The position numbers and the translations under genes are program-made. Shown in pieces: positions 62,084-64,000 of a stretch of DNA of 64,000 nt. The first letter of the stretch is position 1; every line of letters starts with the position of its first letter. The stretch spans positions 87,829-151,828 of the forward strand of contig DAIMKF010000001.1 of NCBI GenBank assembly GCA_036721855.1. Direction: 5' to 3'. The notes beneath the pieces were generated by a model. That model searched no databases. It was not told the DNA's origin and saw only the letters and a list, made by a program, of their open reading frames with translations. The stretch comes from JAHDNZ01 sp036721855. GTDB lineage: Bacteria; Bacillota; DTU065.

Positions 62084-62857
62084 ATGAAAAAAATAGTTTT
62101 GCTTTTAATAGTAGTTTTACTTTTTACTTCCAGTACCTTACTAGCTGAAGAAAATCTGGTTAACGACAATAAAAATCCAAAAGAAATAACATTTGAAATC
62201 ATAACCCAAACACAGATCCAATGTGCGGGTTGCACAACTATAAGAATCAAAGAGATAAAAAAACCACTAACTGTTAAAGGTAGTAAAGATTTAGAAAACA
62301 TTACGCTCAAACTGCTCGGTGAGTCTAAGGAGATAGACAGACTTGAACTTAACTATGAAATCTTAAGTGATGAAATCTGGTTAGAATTTGATTGGACTTT
62401 ATTAGAACAACATAATAGTGATTATGAGATAGAAGTTGAGATACCTGAACACATGAGTTTAGTTATTCGGCAAGCTGAGCAAGATGTTTGTGTTTCTCAT
62501 ATAGCTGGCTTAGATATCAAAACTAAAGGGCACAAGACTACTCTTTCATCTGTTAAAGGATTGGTTAGAATAAGAGATAATGGTGGCAATTTAGTATTAA
62601 AAGACATCAGTGGTGATATTTGGATTAGTGATTTTGGTGGAACGATTGAAGTAGAAAACGCAGTTGGTTTCGTAGTTATAGACAGTGATGCCCTTCTTAA
62701 TTTAAAAATTAGCAATATTGAAGGTGATGTAACTATCTCGGCTCAACAAGGAGGTTTGGCGGAGATAAAAGGTATCAAAGGTAATGTTTCCGTTTTTGCC
62801 CGGGCTCCTATTAAAACTGACTGTTCTGACATCAATGGAAACCTACTACTCCCCTAA
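62084..62857 (+). CDS. Secreted DUF4097-like beta-helix protein with CxxC
   Basis: 257 aa from ATG 62084; signal peptide 1-21 (KKIVLLLIVVLLFTSSTLLA). The second half shows short repeating beta strands (SSVKGLVRIRDNGGNLVLKD, GDIWISDFGGTIEVEN, GDVTISAQQGG), as in DUF4097 adhesin-like right-handed helices. CAGC lies at residues 47-50, with two more cysteines later. GGAGG is 13 bases upstream, a long gap; an upstream start at 62021 overlapping the radical SAM gene is less likely because it would bury the signal peptide. Same strand and close to the radical SAM gene, so probably in one operon. Confidence 0.75.
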   Translation: MKKIVLLLIVVLLFTSSTLLAEENLVNDNKNPKEITFEIITQTQIQCAGCTTIRIKEIKKPLTVKGSKDLENITLKLLGESKEIDRLELNYEILSDEIWLEFDWTLLEQHNSDYEIEVEIPEHMSLVIRQAEQDVCVSHIAGLDIKTKGHKTTLSSVKGLVRIRDNGGNLVLKDISGDIWISDFGGTIEVENAVGFVVIDSDALLNLKISNIEGDVTISAQQGGLAEIKGIKGNVSVFARAPIKTDCSDINGNLLLP

Positions 62858-62900
62858 TATAAAGCTTTTATCTGTCAGGGCACATTTGGCAGGAAATAAC

Positions 62901-62930
62901 TTGTAAAAAGAGAAATATAAGAAGTATAGT
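62901..62930 (+). promoter_or_regulatory. Candidate sigma-A promoter before the last secreted-protein gene
   Basis: TTGTAA (62901-62906), 18-base spacer, TATAGT (62925-62930), 42 bases before the ATG. Confidence 0.5.
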
Positions 62931-62971
62931 TCTAGTTAAGCGTTTTCCCTATCAAAAGGAGGAGAAAAAGG

Positions 62972-63793
62972 ATGACAAAGAGACTGGGAGTTATTACGGT
63001 TTTGGTAATGGTTTTAATGACTTTTCAGATTTACGCCGAGACACTTAATGCTCAGATATTGCTTCCCGATGGCAACGGAGCACCATTTGCAAAGGTTCAA
63101 ATCGATGAGAGTGTATTTGAAGCAGATGCAAATGGAGTTGTAATCTTAGATGTCCCTGCAGGCAAAAAGGTAGCGACTGTAAGTTGGTTGGCTTTAACTT
63201 CGGAGCTACCAATTGGTGAGCAGATGAAGTTAAAGAACAAACTATATTTTGGAGCTCCTTATGATAAAGATGATTTTATTATTAATGGTGAAGATATTTG
63301 GGAAATAAACAAAAAAGAGATAATTGTCGACGAAGGTTTTGAAACACAGCTTTTTTATGACGACAGTTTTGCCAATTTTGTTTTTCGGGCTAAATTTAGC
63401 GTAGATAACGCTAAGCTTTACAATTACTTACGCTTCTTTTTCCGTTTGACTGAGCCTGGCTTTAATAGCTATTGCCTCAGTTTTCCAGGCATTCAAGGTG
63501 CTGAAACCTATTTTACCAGATTTGAAGGCAACTGGGATAAACAGGTTAATATTCGTGAACCAAAACCGATGTTTTTAGCCGCAGGAGCAAAAGTCGGCGT
63601 TGAATATGAGACTGTAATATTTGCCAAGGAAGAAAAGATAGTTGTCTATGTTAGAGCTACCAGTGACAAGGGTTATAAAAAGATCATGGATGCTGAAGAT
63701 TTGACTGATGGTGCCGTTTATGATGGCGGTTTTGCGATTATGTCTAGTTTCCTATCAGCTAAAATTACCGAACTAAGCATCTTTTCGTATTAA
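62972..63793 (+). CDS. Secreted beta-sandwich protein, unknown function
   Basis: 273 aa with signal peptide 1-22 (LGVITVLVMVLMTFQIYAE). A short carboxypeptidase-regulatory-like part follows (PDGNGAPFAKVQIDESVFEA, VPAGKKVATVSW). A C-terminal jelly-roll of LamG or DUF1080 type has EGFETQLFYDDSFANFVFRA, YLRFFFRLTEPGFNSYCLSF and KITELSIFS. Probably binds sugars or polymers outside the cell; no catalytic motif is recognised. RBS AAAGGAGG. Ends at a terminator. Confidence 0.75.
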   Translation: MTKRLGVITVLVMVLMTFQIYAETLNAQILLPDGNGAPFAKVQIDESVFEADANGVVILDVPAGKKVATVSWLALTSELPIGEQMKLKNKLYFGAPYDKDDFIINGEDIWEINKKEIIVDEGFETQLFYDDSFANFVFRAKFSVDNAKLYNYLRFFFRLTEPGFNSYCLSFPGIQGAETYFTRFEGNWDKQVNIREPKPMFLAAGAKVGVEYETVIFAKEEKIVVYVRATSDKGYKKIMDAEDLTDGAVYDGGFAIMSSFLSAKITELSIFSY

Positions 63794-63824
63794 ACAGAAG
63801 GCATCCTCGGGATGCCTTCTGTTT
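63792..63824 (+). terminator. Terminator hairpin before the group II intron
   Basis: Perfect 15-bp stem AAACAGAAGGCATCC/GGATGCCTTCTGTTT with a TCG loop. The last two bases of the preceding stop codon are part of the stem. The T-run is short (TTT). The intron starts 7 bases after the stem. Confidence 0.85.
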
Positions 63825-63831
63825 AATCGTG

Positions 63832-64000
63832 GTGTGCCACGCATGGCGATTAACTAGACGGTGAAAGTCCGTTATGGGGGTATGTAGCAATCAACCATTA
63901 GCTCAAGGCAAGGGTGTCCACCGCGAGGTGGAATCTGAAGGAAGACAGCGGCAAAGTTCCGACCTGAGGGACACGAACACTATTAGGCGCAAAACGTGGG
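63832..64000 (+). mobile_element. Group II intron, 5' part, cut by the window edge
   Basis: Begins GTGTGCC, matching the bacterial group II 5' consensus GTGYG. Domain I landmarks follow: GGTGAAAGTCCGTTAT, then AACCATTAGCTCAAGGCAAG, GTCCACCGCGAGGTGGAATC, TGAAGGAAGACAGCGGCAAA and GAGGGACACGAACACTAT. These are typical of clostridial group II introns carrying an LtrA-type reverse transcriptase in domain IV, which would lie to the right. The class was not determined. Confidence 0.88.

Overview
This 64-kb window reads as a chromosomal segment of a low-GC Firmicute, most likely of the class Clostridia. Support comes from the Gram-positive PolC polymerase, strong GGAGG-type ribosome binding sites, a clostridial flagellar gene order that includes FliY and SigD, a Bacillus-type LexA box, and no outer-membrane genes. 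The left edge cuts hslV. The right edge cuts a group II intron.

Layout. (1) 1-1698: end of hslV and complete hslU, closed by a two-way terminator. (2) 1718-7861, minus strand: an inserted block at the place where related genomes usually carry codY. From its promoter it encodes a small Y-family (ImuB-like) protein, a DUF6504-like protein and a short DnaE/ImuC-like polymerase. A lipid-kinase-family gene and a caspase-family lipoprotein follow. A perfect LexA box sits on the promoter of the first gene, so the front part looks like an SOS mutagenesis cassette. (3) 8201-33535: one long flagellar operon, flgB-flgC-fliE-fliF-fliG-fliH-fliI-fliJ-MotE-like-fliK-flgD-TIGR02530-flgE-flbD-motA-motB-fliL-fliM-fliY-fliO-fliP-fliQ-fliR-flhB-flhA-flhF-flhG-sigD plus three small genes. 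The che genes that often interrupt this operon are absent, and the CheC-like centres of FliY look degenerate. (4) 33536-35579: non-coding DNA with short repeats around a decayed IS30-type element. (5) 35580-58174: a housekeeping series covering translation and RNA (rpsB, tsf, frr, rimP, nusA, rnpM, ylxQ, infB, rbfA, truB, rpsO, pnp), envelope and isoprenoid genes (uppS, cdsA, dxr, rseP, ispG), pyrH, nrnA, ribF and polC. PolC lacks the exonuclease domain normally inserted in its PHP domain. (6) 58202-63824: a DUF3866 gene, then a membrane protein ending in a cysteine-alanine repeat, translationally coupled to a radical SAM/SPASM enzyme with a PqqD-like front domain, then two secreted proteins. 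(7) 63832-64000: the 5' end of a group II intron directly behind a terminator hairpin.

Three systems deserve attention. The first is the membrane protein with a Cys-Ala tail plus radical SAM enzyme, which looks like a RiPP-type modification in which the substrate is the cytoplasmic tail of a large membrane protein. The second is the compact LexA-controlled ImuB/DUF6504/ImuC cassette. The third is the exonuclease-less PolC. All family assignments are by reading motifs by eye; no searches were run.
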